From Tannerella sp. (GTDB lineage Bacteria > Bacteroidota > Bacteroidia > Bacteroidales > Tannerellaceae): DNA of 30,611 nucleotides. The position numbers and the translations under genes are program-made. The stretch is from NCBI GenBank assembly GCA_031277235.1, contig JAITMT010000092.1, positions 1-30,611 on the forward strand. The letters run 5' to 3'. Below are positions 18,280-26,670 of this stretch, one piece after another (position 1 is the first letter of the stretch; every line of letters starts with the position of its first letter). The notes under the pieces were generated by a model. The model did not search any database. It saw only the letters and a program-made list of their open reading frames with translations, and was not told where the DNA came from.

Positions 18280-19641
18280 ATGAAAAGTAAAACAATCATT
18301 TCAGTTTTGGCGATGCTGGCGTCGGGATCTCTGTTTGCGCAGAATCCCATTATCCAAACGAATTACACCGCCGATCCGGCGCCAATGGCGTATAACGACA
18401 AATTATACCTGTACACTTCCCACGATGAGGATAATGCTACATGGTTTGTAATGAACGACTGGCGTCTCTACACCACAAGCGATATGGTAAACTGGACAGA
18501 CCACGGCGCTGTCCTGTCATATACCGATTTTAAATGGGCAAAAGGCGATGCCTGGGCGCCACAATGTATTGAACGAAACGGAAAGTTTTATATGTATGTG
18601 CCGATGATAGCCCAAAACAACCGTCCCGCAATAGGCGTGGCAGTAGCTGATTCTCCTTACGGACCGTTTTATGATCCGCTGGGAAAGCCCTTGGTACAAA
18701 GCGAAAAATATGGAGATATAGATCCGACTGTTATGATTGATACGGATGGTCAGGCTTATCTTTATTGGGGAAACCCGTTTTTGTATTACGTGAAATTGAA
18801 CGAAGATATGATTTCCTGTTCAGGAGAAATCGTTGAAGTACCTATGGTAATAGAATCATTCGGCAAACGGGAAGGAAATGTGAAAGATCGTCCTACACTG
18901 TATGAAGAAGGTCCCTGGCAATATAAACGAAATGACATTTATTATTTGTTTTGGCCAGGCGGTCCGCTGCCGGAACACATCGGTTATTCGACGAGCGCCC
19001 ATCCGACCGGTCCCTGGAAGTACGGGGGGACAGTAATGACGCCCGAAGGCGGAGTTTTTACCAATCATCCGGGAGTTGTCGATTTTCGGGGAAAAACCTA
19101 TTTCTTCTATCATAACGGAAATCTGCCGGGTGGCGGAGGGTTTAACCGTTCCGTATGTGTTGAAGAATTAAAATTCAGGAATGACGGTTCAATTCCCGAA
19201 TTGAAAATGACCAAGGAAGGAATACAAAAAGGTTTGACAACGCTCAACCCCTACGTCAAAACGGAAGCCGAAACCATTGCCTGGTCGGAAGGCGTTAAAT
19301 CCATGCAAAATAAGCAGGTAGGTGTTTTCATTACAGCGAGGCGAGACAGCAGTTATATAAAAGTGAAAGATGTTGATTTCAGAGATAAGAGACCGTCAAA
19401 GTTTTTTGCAAGAATGGGCACGACACATAATGAAAGGGTAACGATGGAAGTGCGGCTTGATACAATTGACGGACAACTGTTGTGTTCAATAAGAGCGCCC
19501 CGCACGGGTGGAAACGATCGATGGGAAGTCGTTTCGGCTGATGTTGCGAATGTGAAAGGCGTTCACGATGTTTATTTCGTATTTAGAGGAAGACCAAAAA
19601 CCGATCTTATGTTTTTCGATTATTGGAGGTTTGTGGAATGA
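18280..19641 (+). CDS. GH43 glycosidase with C-terminal CBM6-like domain
   Basis: The protein has 453 residues with a signal peptide (MKSKTIISVLAMLASGSLFAQ). The GH43 propeller spans about 22-310: YTADPAPMAYNDKLYLYTSH with base Asp32, GDIDPTVMIDTDG with Asp148, and YEEGPWQYKR with Glu210, plus TNHPGVVDFRGKTYFFYHN. The last 135 residues (VKTEAETIAWSEGVKS to LMFFDYWRFVE) have the look of a CBM6 module. The expected activity is beta-xylosidase or alpha-L-arabinofuranosidase on xylan oligosaccharides in the periplasm. Its catalytic module resembles the second module of the gene at 982. It starts 50 bases after the TlpA-like gene and is followed by a toxin-antitoxin pair. Confidence 0.9.
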   Translation: MKSKTIISVLAMLASGSLFAQNPIIQTNYTADPAPMAYNDKLYLYTSHDEDNATWFVMNDWRLYTTSDMVNWTDHGAVLSYTDFKWAKGDAWAPQCIERNGKFYMYVPMIAQNNRPAIGVAVADSPYGPFYDPLGKPLVQSEKYGDIDPTVMIDTDGQAYLYWGNPFLYYVKLNEDMISCSGEIVEVPMVIESFGKREGNVKDRPTLYEEGPWQYKRNDIYYLFWPGGPLPEHIGYSTSAHPTGPWKYGGTVMTPEGGVFTNHPGVVDFRGKTYFFYHNGNLPGGGGFNRSVCVEELKFRNDGSIPELKMTKEGIQKGLTTLNPYVKTEAETIAWSEGVKSMQNKQVGVFITARRDSSYIKVKDVDFRDKRPSKFFARMGTTHNERVTMEVRLDTIDGQLLCSIRAPRTGGNDRWEVVSADVANVKGVHDVYFVFRGRPKTDLMFFDYWRFVE

Positions 19642-19709
19642 AATCAATCCGTTTGATATATATACATATATGCTGCTACCGGGAAGGAAATAAAAAAGAA
19701 AGAAAGAAA

Positions 19710-19741
19710 TTTGGTAAAGAAAAGAAAATCGCATAAATTTG
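19710..19741 (+). promoter_or_regulatory. Bacteroidetes-type promoter for the toxin-antitoxin pair
   Basis: TTTG at 19710-19713, a 20-base spacer, and TAAATTTG at 19734-19741. This fits the Bacteroides consensus TTTG / TAnnTTTG exactly. The antitoxin ATG lies 23 bases further on. It suggests the pair is transcribed independently of the surrounding operon. Confidence 0.7.
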
Positions 19742-19764
19742 CAGGTTCAAATTAAAAAAATAAG

Positions 19765-19962
19765 ATGGCAACAACGGTAACAGATGAAACAATCAATTGG
19801 CAAACGCCTTCGGTTGATGACAGCGAAATAAGCGTGGAAGATTATCAGGCAATGGTCAGCAAAGCTGAAAAGTCAGGCTATATGCCTTATGAAACACACC
19901 GCCGAAAATTTAACGAATGGTTCAATGAAATTTCAACAGAAAGGACATCGCAAAACGCTTAA
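19765..19962 (+). CDS. Putative antitoxin of a type II toxin-antitoxin pair
   Basis: A 65-residue, charged, mostly helical protein (SVEDYQAMVSKAEKSGYMPY, then RRKFNEWFNEIS). I do not recognise a named family; the call rests on context. It is small, overlaps the start of a RelE/ParE-type toxin by 38 bases, precedes it, and sits 23 bases behind a consensus promoter. In such pairs the antitoxin binds and neutralises the toxin and usually represses its own promoter. No operator palindrome was identified. Confidence 0.65.
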   Translation: MATTVTDETINWQTPSVDDSEISVEDYQAMVSKAEKSGYMPYETHRRKFNEWFNEISTERTSQNA

Positions 19963-20281
19963 AATATCAAACGATTATCACGAACATTTGAAAGATGTGG
20001 CGTTATACGGTATTGAAACGTTTGGAGAGCGTGTGAGCAGGGAATTTGTTGCCACAATTGAAGTAAAAGTAGCCCGTTTGCCATTGATGCCCGATGCGAA
20101 CCCTAAAAACCGTTTCCTTAAAAGCACGGAACGGAAAATTTACAGAAATATTATTGTTGAAAAGTATATCATTTTGTATGCTGTCACAAAATCAACAATT
20201 TATGTGATTGATATTATACATTCTGCAAAGAATCCCGTTATAATTCCTGAAATAGCCTATAGACGACAAAAATATTTATAA
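19925..20281 (+). CDS. RelE/ParE-family toxin
   Basis: I start at 19925 (MKFQQKGHRKTLKISNDYHE, 118 residues). The frame is open to 19889, but that start would overlap the antitoxin further and adds no family-like sequence. Family marks are LKDVALYGIETFGERVSREF, RLPLMPDANPKNRFL and the core YRNIIVEKYIILYAVTKSTI followed by YVIDIIHSAKNP. This is typical of the RelE/ParE superfamily (ribosome-dependent RNases or gyrase poisons); which target applies cannot be told. The pair interrupts two GH43 genes. Confidence 0.82.
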   Translation: MKFQQKGHRKTLKISNDYHEHLKDVALYGIETFGERVSREFVATIEVKVARLPLMPDANPKNRFLKSTERKIYRNIIVEKYIILYAVTKSTIYVIDIIHSAKNPVIIPEIAYRRQKYL

Positions 20282-20318
20282 AAACATAGCATCTGTCCCG
20301 CTGCGCCGAAGAGAAAGT

Positions 20319-20364
20319 CTTGAACCAAGATTTTAACAGGATTTACAGAGGTTTGCAGAATGAT
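20319..20364 (+). repeat. Possible dispersed repeat-like segment (GAACCA...AGGATTTACAG type)
   Basis: This gap contains TTGAACCAAGATTTTAACAG followed by GATTTACAGAGGTTTGCAGA. Similar degenerate AGGATT/ACAGGATT runs recur as short repeats in many Bacteroidetes genomes. Only one copy is in the window, so repetition is not shown here. Confidence 0.3.
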
Positions 20365-20382
20365 ATATAAAAGTTTGTAACA

Positions 20383-21936
20383 ATGAAAAACAAAGCAATC
20401 ATTTTAATTTTAGTAATGCTGGCATCAATATCACTGCATGCACAGCAAAAAAATCCGGTTATATACGCCGATGTTCCCGACATGTCGATGATTCGTGTGG
20501 GCGACGCCTATTACATGAGCAGCACCACCATGCACATGGCTCCCGGTGTTCCCATTATGAAATCGAAAGATTTAATCAATTGGGAAATAGTAAATTATGC
20601 GTATGATATTCTGGAAGACGACGATCAGATGAATCTCGCGAACGATAAAAACTCCTATGGAAAAGGTTCCTGGGCAAGCTGTATTCGGTTTCACGAGGGT
20701 ATGTATTATGTAAGCACTTTTGCAGGAAATACGGGGAAAACTTACATCTACACCACAAAGGATATTGAAAAAGGTCCCTGGACGGAACATTCTTTTCGAC
20801 CTTCGCTTCACGACCATACCCTGTTTTTCGATGATGACGGGAAAATCTACATGATCTGGGGCGTAAAAAAACTCAGTATCGTTGAACTGAAAGACGACCT
20901 TTCGGGAATAAAACCCGAAACGCAACGGGTAATTATTGAAAATGCAAGCGCTCCGGCAGGCGACAACATCATGCTCGGCGCCGAAGGTTCCCAACTTTTC
21001 AAGATAAACGGAAAATATTATCTTTTCAACATCACCTGGCCCAGAGGAGGAATGCGCACGGTAGTCATTCACCGCTCCGATAATATCATGGGACCCTACG
21101 AAGGCAAATTAGGATTTCAGGACAAGGGAGCCGCTCAGGGCGGAATGGTGGATACACCCGACGGAAAATGGTTTGCTTATCTATTTCGGGATAATGGCGC
21201 TGTGGGGCGGATTCCATACCTTGTTCCCATCACTTGGGAAGACGATGGACCTGTGATTGGCGTAAACGGCAAATTGCCGGAGACGCTCGATTTGCCTGAA
21301 AACAAAGGCTTAATACCCGGAATTGTAGCCTCCGATGAGTTCAAACGCAAAAAAGGCGAACCGGATTTACCCCTGGTTTGGCAATGGAATCACAATCCCG
21401 ATAACCGGTTTTGGTCAGTTACGCAACGAAAAGGTTATTTGCGCTTAACTACGGGACGGATAGATTCGGATGTGCTGACAGCTCGAAACATGTTAACGCA
21501 GCGCACCATCGGTCCGGTTTGTTCGGGTACAATCTGTATGGAAACGACAAAAATGAAAGTCGGCGACTTTGCCGGATTGTGTCTGCTTCAAAGTGGATAT
21601 GGACTCGTTGGCGTGAAAATGATGGGCGACAAAAAATATATTTACATGGTGAATACAAGCAGTGGACAGCCCGTTGAACAGGCAAGCATTCCGACCTCCT
21701 CCAAAAAAGTATATTTCAAGGCAGAATGCGATTTTCGGGAACTCAAAGATATGGCTTATTTCTATTACAGCCTGGATGGTAAAACTTGGAATCCGATAGG
21801 AGAGCCGCTGAAAATGAAATATACATTGACACATTTTATGGGCTACCGGTTTGGATTGTTTAATTATGCCACTCAAGAAACAGGCGGTTATGTCGATTTT
21901 GATTATTTCAATATTCACAATAAAATCACTCAATAA
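20383..21936 (+). CDS. GH43 glycosidase, subfamily 12-like, with C-terminal beta-sandwich
   Basis: The protein has 517 residues with a signal peptide (MKNKAIILILVMLASISLHAQ). The propeller spans about 23-305: YADVPDMSMIRVGDAYYMSS with likely base Asp33, PSLHDHTLFFDDDG with Asp144, and MLGAEGSQLFKINGKYYLF with Glu201. The C-terminal part (about 315-517, VASDEFKRKKGEP, PLVWQWNHNPDNRFWSV) is the concanavalin-like domain typical of long GH43 beta-xylosidases and arabinofuranosidases. It probably acts on arabinoxylan oligosaccharides in the periplasm. Its stop TAA shares one base with the GH95 start (TAATG). No consensus promoter was found in the 101-base gap upstream. Confidence 0.88.
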   Translation: MKNKAIILILVMLASISLHAQQKNPVIYADVPDMSMIRVGDAYYMSSTTMHMAPGVPIMKSKDLINWEIVNYAYDILEDDDQMNLANDKNSYGKGSWASCIRFHEGMYYVSTFAGNTGKTYIYTTKDIEKGPWTEHSFRPSLHDHTLFFDDDGKIYMIWGVKKLSIVELKDDLSGIKPETQRVIIENASAPAGDNIMLGAEGSQLFKINGKYYLFNITWPRGGMRTVVIHRSDNIMGPYEGKLGFQDKGAAQGGMVDTPDGKWFAYLFRDNGAVGRIPYLVPITWEDDGPVIGVNGKLPETLDLPENKGLIPGIVASDEFKRKKGEPDLPLVWQWNHNPDNRFWSVTQRKGYLRLTTGRIDSDVLTARNMLTQRTIGPVCSGTICMETTKMKVGDFAGLCLLQSGYGLVGVKMMGDKKYIYMVNTSSGQPVEQASIPTSSKKVYFKAECDFRELKDMAYFYYSLDGKTWNPIGEPLKMKYTLTHFMGYRFGLFNYATQETGGYVDFDYFNIHNKITQ

Positions 21937-24395
21937 TGAAACCTACATTTTTTATAATAATGGTGTTGTGTGCGGCCACAAATTCCACAATCAACGCACA
22001 AAGCAGCGACAATATCCTTTGGTATGAACAGCCCGCTAAAAGATGGACGGAAGCGTTGCCGGTGGGTAATGGTCGTCTTGGAGCCATGATATACGGCAAT
22101 CCTGCCCGCGAAGAACTGCAACTCAACGAGGAAACCGTATGGGGCGGCGGACCTCACAACAATTATAATCCCGCTGCTTTGAAATCCCTGCCTGAAGTGC
22201 GACGCTTGATTTTTGAAGGCAAAAACAGGGAAGCTGAGAATATTATCAATCGTGATTTTTTGGCGTCAAGCCACGGCATGCCCTACCAAACCATGGGTAG
22301 CTTATTTCTTGATTTTCCGGGACATGAACAATATACCGGTTTTCGCCGTGAATTGGATATTTCAAAAGCGGTAGCAATAACTTCCTATCAAGTGGATGAC
22401 GTTACTTTTACCCGACAAATCTATGCTTCGTTTAACGATAATGTCATTATTATGAAAATAACCGCCGACAAAAAAGGAGCGTTGAACTTTGCAGCATCCT
22501 ATAACTCGCCAATGAAAAAATTTGCCGTGAAAAGAGCCGGCGACAAGCTCGTTCTAACGGGAATGGGTGACGACCATGAAGGAGTGAAAGCTGCCATTCA
22601 ATTTGAAACCCAAGCCCTGGTCAAAGCCGCCGACGGAAAGGTGAAAACAGACAACAATAGCATCACGGTTACCGGCGCAACCACAGCAACGATTTATATT
22701 TCAGCGGCAACCAATTTTGTCAATTACAAATCAGTGGATGGAGATGCACACAAAAAAGCCGCAACTTATTTGGATGCAGTATTGAAAAAAGATGAGAACA
22801 AAATGCTTGCCGATCATATTGCTTATTATCAAAACCAATACAATCGCGTGAAACTGAATCTGGGAGCAAGGGATGACGGTAAAACGCCTACCGACATCCG
22901 TCTGAAAACTTTTCGGGAAAATAATGATCCTTCATTGGCTGCTCTACTTTTCAACTATGGTCGTTATCTGCTCATCTCCAGCTCACAGCCCGGTAGCCAA
23001 CCGGCCAATTTACAAGGTATTTGGAATCAACAGCCTTTTGCCCCCTGGGATGGGAAATATACGGTGAATATCAATCTCGAAATGAATTATTGGCCTGCCG
23101 ATATTACTAATTTGAGAGAGACCAACCAACCCTTATTTCAAATGTTAAAAGAATTATCCGTAACAGGACAGGAAACCGCAAAAAAAATGTATGGCGCTGA
23201 CGGCTGGGTATTGCATCACAACACAGATATTTGGAGAAGTACGGGCGTGGTGGATGGCGCTACTTGGGGCATGTGGCCTAACGGGGGCGCATGGCTCTGT
23301 CAGCATTTATGGCAACACTATCTCTATACCGGCGACAAAGCGTTTTTGAAGGAATATTTTCCGGTGATGAAAGGCGCGGCTGATTTCTTCTTAGATTTCC
23401 TCACGGAAGAACCTACTCACAAATGGTTGGTTACAGTTCCGTCCAATTCGCCCGAACAGGGTCCTGCAGGTAGCAACAGTACTATTGTTGCAGGTTGTAC
23501 TATGGATAATCAGTTGGCATTCGATATATTGATGAATACCGGGCAAGCAGCAAAAATTTTAAATGAAGATGCCGCCTATATCAATAAATTACAACAAACA
23601 GCCAATCGTCTTCCACCCATGCAGATAGGACAGTATAATCAATTACAGGAATGGTTGCAAGACGCTGATGATCCAAAAAACGATCACCGGCATGTGTCGC
23701 ATCTTTATGGTTTGTATCCCGGCAATCAGATTTCACCTTATTATAATCCAAATCTTTTTCAGGCTGCAAAAAAATCCCTGCTGTACCGCGGAGACGCAGC
23801 CACCGGCTGGTCGATGGGTTGGAAAATTAACCTTTGGGCGCGCCTGCTTGACGGTAATCATGCCTATATCATTATCAGAAACTTGTTAAGTCCCGTTGCT
23901 TCAAGAGACGTAAATTATTCCGGAGGTGGCGGAGTATATAACAACTTGTTTGATGCCCATCCGCCTTTCCAAATCGACGGTAATTTCGGTTATACCGCAG
24001 GCGTTGCCGAAATGTTGATGCAAAGCCACGACGGAGCCGTACATCTGTTGCCTTCTCTGCCCGATGCTTGGAAAGACGGTCATGTAAAAGGATTATTGGC
24101 ACGTGGAAATTTTGAGGTTGACATACAGTGGAAAGACTGCCAATTAGAAAAAGCAACGATAAAGTCGAACATGGGCGGCAACCTTCGGCTGCGTTCATAC
24201 GTTCCACTCAAAGGTAAAGGTCTCGCTGAAGCAAAAGGAGAAAATTCCAATCCTCTGTTTGCGCCGGCTCAAATCAAAACGCCGCTGATTTCGGAAAAAA
24301 TCAATCCCGAAATGCCTTTATTGTACAGTGTATTTGAATACGATATCCTGACGGAAGCAGGAAAAGAATATGTTTTTGAGAGAGATAGTTTTTGA
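21936..24395 (+). CDS. GH95 alpha-L-fucosidase / alpha-L-galactosidase
   Basis: The protein has 819 residues with a signal peptide (about 1-22). It opens with the GH95 hallmark RWTEALPVGNGRLGAMIYG. The (alpha/alpha)6 barrel has TVNINLEMNYWPA (Asn378 and Asn380), VPSNSPEQG (Glu507), HRHVSHLYGLYPG, and FQIDGNFGYTAGVAEML (Asp681). These correspond to the catalytic Asn-Asn, Glu and Asp set of Bifidobacterium AfcA. GH95 enzymes invert alpha-1,2-L-fucose, and xylan-locus members remove alpha-L-galactose from corn-type arabinoxylan. It is the last gene of the + strand locus, coupled to GH43 by TAATG, and ends 133 bases from a convergent gene. Confidence 0.92.
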   Translation: MKPTFFIIMVLCAATNSTINAQSSDNILWYEQPAKRWTEALPVGNGRLGAMIYGNPAREELQLNEETVWGGGPHNNYNPAALKSLPEVRRLIFEGKNREAENIINRDFLASSHGMPYQTMGSLFLDFPGHEQYTGFRRELDISKAVAITSYQVDDVTFTRQIYASFNDNVIIMKITADKKGALNFAASYNSPMKKFAVKRAGDKLVLTGMGDDHEGVKAAIQFETQALVKAADGKVKTDNNSITVTGATTATIYISAATNFVNYKSVDGDAHKKAATYLDAVLKKDENKMLADHIAYYQNQYNRVKLNLGARDDGKTPTDIRLKTFRENNDPSLAALLFNYGRYLLISSSQPGSQPANLQGIWNQQPFAPWDGKYTVNINLEMNYWPADITNLRETNQPLFQMLKELSVTGQETAKKMYGADGWVLHHNTDIWRSTGVVDGATWGMWPNGGAWLCQHLWQHYLYTGDKAFLKEYFPVMKGAADFFLDFLTEEPTHKWLVTVPSNSPEQGPAGSNSTIVAGCTMDNQLAFDILMNTGQAAKILNEDAAYINKLQQTANRLPPMQIGQYNQLQEWLQDADDPKNDHRHVSHLYGLYPGNQISPYYNPNLFQAAKKSLLYRGDAATGWSMGWKINLWARLLDGNHAYIIIRNLLSPVASRDVNYSGGGGVYNNLFDAHPPFQIDGNFGYTAGVAEMLMQSHDGAVHLLPSLPDAWKDGHVKGLLARGNFEVDIQWKDCQLEKATIKSNMGGNLRLRSYVPLKGKGLAEAKGENSNPLFAPAQIKTPLISEKINPEMPLLYSVFEYDILTEAGKEYVFERDSF

Positions 24396-24528
24396 GAGAT
24401 TACCACGGTTTATGCTCTGTTCCCGGCTTTGAAAACCGGCATTATACCGTCGAAAGGAAAACTCTCGGACGCTTCTTTGACAGATTGCAGCAGTTTCTTG
24501 ATTTCTCTACATTCGTGTTACAAGGGCG

Positions 24529-25368
24529 TCAATACACTTCATAAAACCGAATCAACCCCTCCATCGGCGACGGGTCAATTTTTCCGATTTTCAATCCTAA
24601 ATCTTCGCCCGCACGACGCAGAATGTCTTGGAAGTGATAGGCTACCGAGCCGGTAAAATGAATAATATTCTGATTGAAATCATATTGCATCGCATTCCTT
24701 TTATAAAAATCTATAAATGAATGATATACAATATTTTCCACGGATTTGTCCACGATATTTTTTCGGATAAACGGAGCAAAACCTGCCAAAAATCTGTTAA
24801 CCAGCGGTTGACGGTAAACTTTTTCAATGATATCGGCAGGCGTGAGACCGTATTCCTGCAAAAATTGTTCCTTTAAACCTTTGGTTAATTGATTTTTAAG
24901 GAGTGAACCCACAAAAAGCCGCCCTAGCACAGCCCCGCTGCCCTCGTCGCCCAAAATATAACCGAGCGGCGATACGTTTTCAACCATTCTGTTTCCGTCA
25001 TAATAGCATGAATTTGAGCCTGTTCCGATAATACAGGCAATTCCCTTTTCGTGTCCGCACAATCCACGTGCTGCGCCCAGCATATCCGTATCTACTTCTA
25101 TTTCAGAAGTTTGTATATGATCTGCAATGGCTTTCCGCACCACATCGTTTTTTTCCGGATTGGCGCAGCCTGCACCGAAAAAATGAACGGAATTGAATGT
25201 AAATTCCTTGATTTCAGGATATAACGCTGCTTTCAATTCTTCGCTGATATCTTCCCGCGTTCTGAAAAAAGGATTGGCTCCTTTGGTAAAAACCTGTTTT
25301 ATTTCCTTGCCATTCTCTACCACGCGCCAGTCAACTTTCGTAGAGCCGCCATCTGCCAAGAGTATCAT
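24529..25368 (-). CDS. BadF/BadG-family amino-sugar kinase (MurK/GlcNAc kinase-like)
   Basis: The protein has 279 residues and no signal, so it is cytoplasmic. ATPase-fold marks are ILLADGGSTKVDWRVV (phosphate 1), GACIIGTGSNS-like ACIIGTGSNSCYYDG (phosphate 2), and SPLGYILGDEGSGAVLGRLF, followed by IIHFTGSVAYHFQDILRRA (adenosine region). This is the BadF/BadG/BcrA family branch of N-acetylglucosamine and MurNAc kinases. It would phosphorylate an incoming amino sugar with ATP. Its start overlaps the stop of the upstream membrane protein gene by ATGA (25365-25368), so the two form one unit. The exact sugar is inferred from that pairing only. Confidence 0.82.
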   Translation of the reverse strand: MILLADGGSTKVDWRVVENGKEIKQVFTKGANPFFRTREDISEELKAALYPEIKEFTFNSVHFFGAGCANPEKNDVVRKAIADHIQTSEIEVDTDMLGAARGLCGHEKGIACIIGTGSNSCYYDGNRMVENVSPLGYILGDEGSGAVLGRLFVGSLLKNQLTKGLKEQFLQEYGLTPADIIEKVYRQPLVNRFLAGFAPFIRKNIVDKSVENIVYHSFIDFYKRNAMQYDFNQNIIHFTGSVAYHFQDILRRAGEDLGLKIGKIDPSPMEGLIRFYEVY

Positions 25369-26531
25369 ATCTTTATATAAATTTTTTTCTTGTATAAAAT
25401 ATTACCAATCAGCCAGTTCAGACCTACAAACAGCAAAGCGAACACCAGGGAAGCCGGATAGTCTCCCAGCAAGGGTTGCAGGACTTTTCCGTATATAAAT
25501 CCCTTGAAACTAATGTATTCTCCACCGTAAGGAATCAGAATGCTGCCGAGCAAAATGGACAGAAAAGCTGCCAATACATAGATAAACAGCGGATTAACAC
25601 CGAATGATTCAAAAAATATACTCCATTTTTTATGTCCTTTCACGTCAATAATCCAAATGAGCAACGCCAACAGCGTGGAAGCCAAGCCACAAGTAACAAG
25701 TACGAATGTCGGAGACCAGATTTTTTTATTGATCGGGCAACCGTAACTCAACAGAAATCCGGCAAATGTCAATATCGCACCGATTATAAACAATTTATTG
25801 ATTTTCTGATAGTTATCTGGTGTGTCCATTATCATTTTCCCGCAAAGAAAACCAATCATCACGTGACAGACGGAAGGAATCGTACTGAAAAGCCCTTCGG
25901 GATCCAGTTTTACGCCGCTATCGGTATATAAATGGTTCACTCCCAATACAAAACGGTCTATCACGGCAATAATATTGTTTTCACTCAATTCAAAACCTCT
26001 GTCGAACAGTAAATTAAGGAAATAACCTAATAATCCAACATTTATAATGTGCGGAAAGTATTTATGCTTCATGGTAACAGCCAGTAACGCGGTAATTCCG
26101 TAGGAAAGCGCCAGTCGCTGCAACACGCCGGGAATGCGAAGATGACCGAAGTTGCTCATTGCCCGCAACAAGCGTTCTCCAAGCGGAAGTCCCTCATCTG
26201 CAAGGCGGTGATACGTTCCGAACGAAAGCGAAAGCCACGCTATCGCCAAACCGATCAGAAAAATTACGGCTGTACGCTTAATTATCTTATAAACAACAGA
26301 TTTCGTACATTCAAAATGATATTTCCTCAACGAAATGTACGTTGAAATTCCCATAATAAACATAAAAAACGGGAAAACCAGGTCAGTCGGCGTCAAACCG
26401 TGCCAGGCGGCGTGTCTAAGCGGTGCATAAACGGAACTCCACGAGCCCGGATTGTTCACCATAATCATGCCTGCAATCGTGATACCACGCAGAATATCAA
26501 GGGATAGTAATCGTTTATTCATGGTCGTCAT
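25365..26531 (-). CDS. DUF5009/NagX-type polytopic membrane protein (possible MurNAc transporter or acyltransferase)
   Basis: The protein has 388 residues with about ten membrane segments. RLLSLDILRGITIAGMIMVN, HGLTPTDLVFPFFMFIMGIS and FGVNPLFIYVLAAFLSILLG mark the heparan-alpha-glucosaminide acetyltransferase-like family (COG4299). It begins MTTMNKRLLSL; the second Met (26522) is an equally good start. Family members either acetylate glucosamine across the membrane or, in Tannerella, are reported with a kinase and etherase as a MurNAc uptake protein. It lies in the inner membrane. It is coupled to the kinase by a 4-base overlap and has its own consensus promoter upstream. Confidence 0.82.
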   Translation of the reverse strand: MTTMNKRLLSLDILRGITIAGMIMVNNPGSWSSVYAPLRHAAWHGLTPTDLVFPFFMFIMGISTYISLRKYHFECTKSVVYKIIKRTAVIFLIGLAIAWLSLSFGTYHRLADEGLPLGERLLRAMSNFGHLRIPGVLQRLALSYGITALLAVTMKHKYFPHIINVGLLGYFLNLLFDRGFELSENNIIAVIDRFVLGVNHLYTDSGVKLDPEGLFSTIPSVCHVMIGFLCGKMIMDTPDNYQKINKLFIIGAILTFAGFLLSYGCPINKKIWSPTFVLVTCGLASTLLALLIWIIDVKGHKKWSIFFESFGVNPLFIYVLAAFLSILLGSILIPYGGEYISFKGFIYGKVLQPLLGDYPASLVFALLFVGLNWLIGNILYKKKIYIKI

Positions 26532-26568
26532 CTTTTAATTTTATCCTCATATTGGTCAATATTTGCTG

Positions 26569-26600
26569 CAAATGTATGAAATCCCGTTTAATACAGCAAA
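26569..26600 (-). promoter_or_regulatory. Bacteroidetes-type promoter for the DUF5009-kinase unit
   Basis: Read on the - strand: TTTG (26600-26597), a 20-base spacer, then TACATTTG (26576-26569). Both boxes match the Bacteroides consensus. The DUF5009 start lies 37 bases (26531) or 46 bases (26522) downstream, leaving a short leader. Confidence 0.75.
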
Positions 26601-26670
26601 TATCAGCGGAAAAAAAAATGAAAAATATGATATTCATTTAATAATCAATACCTTTATTCCTGTCATTGAT

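Noticed and set aside
20352..20377. TTTG and AAAGTTTG upstream of the GH43 at 20383, considered as promoter
   Set aside because: The -7 box lacks its first T and the spacing is only 14 bases.
24420..24439. CCGG...CCGG hairpin after GH95, considered as terminator
   Set aside because: Only four pairs form and no T-tail follows.
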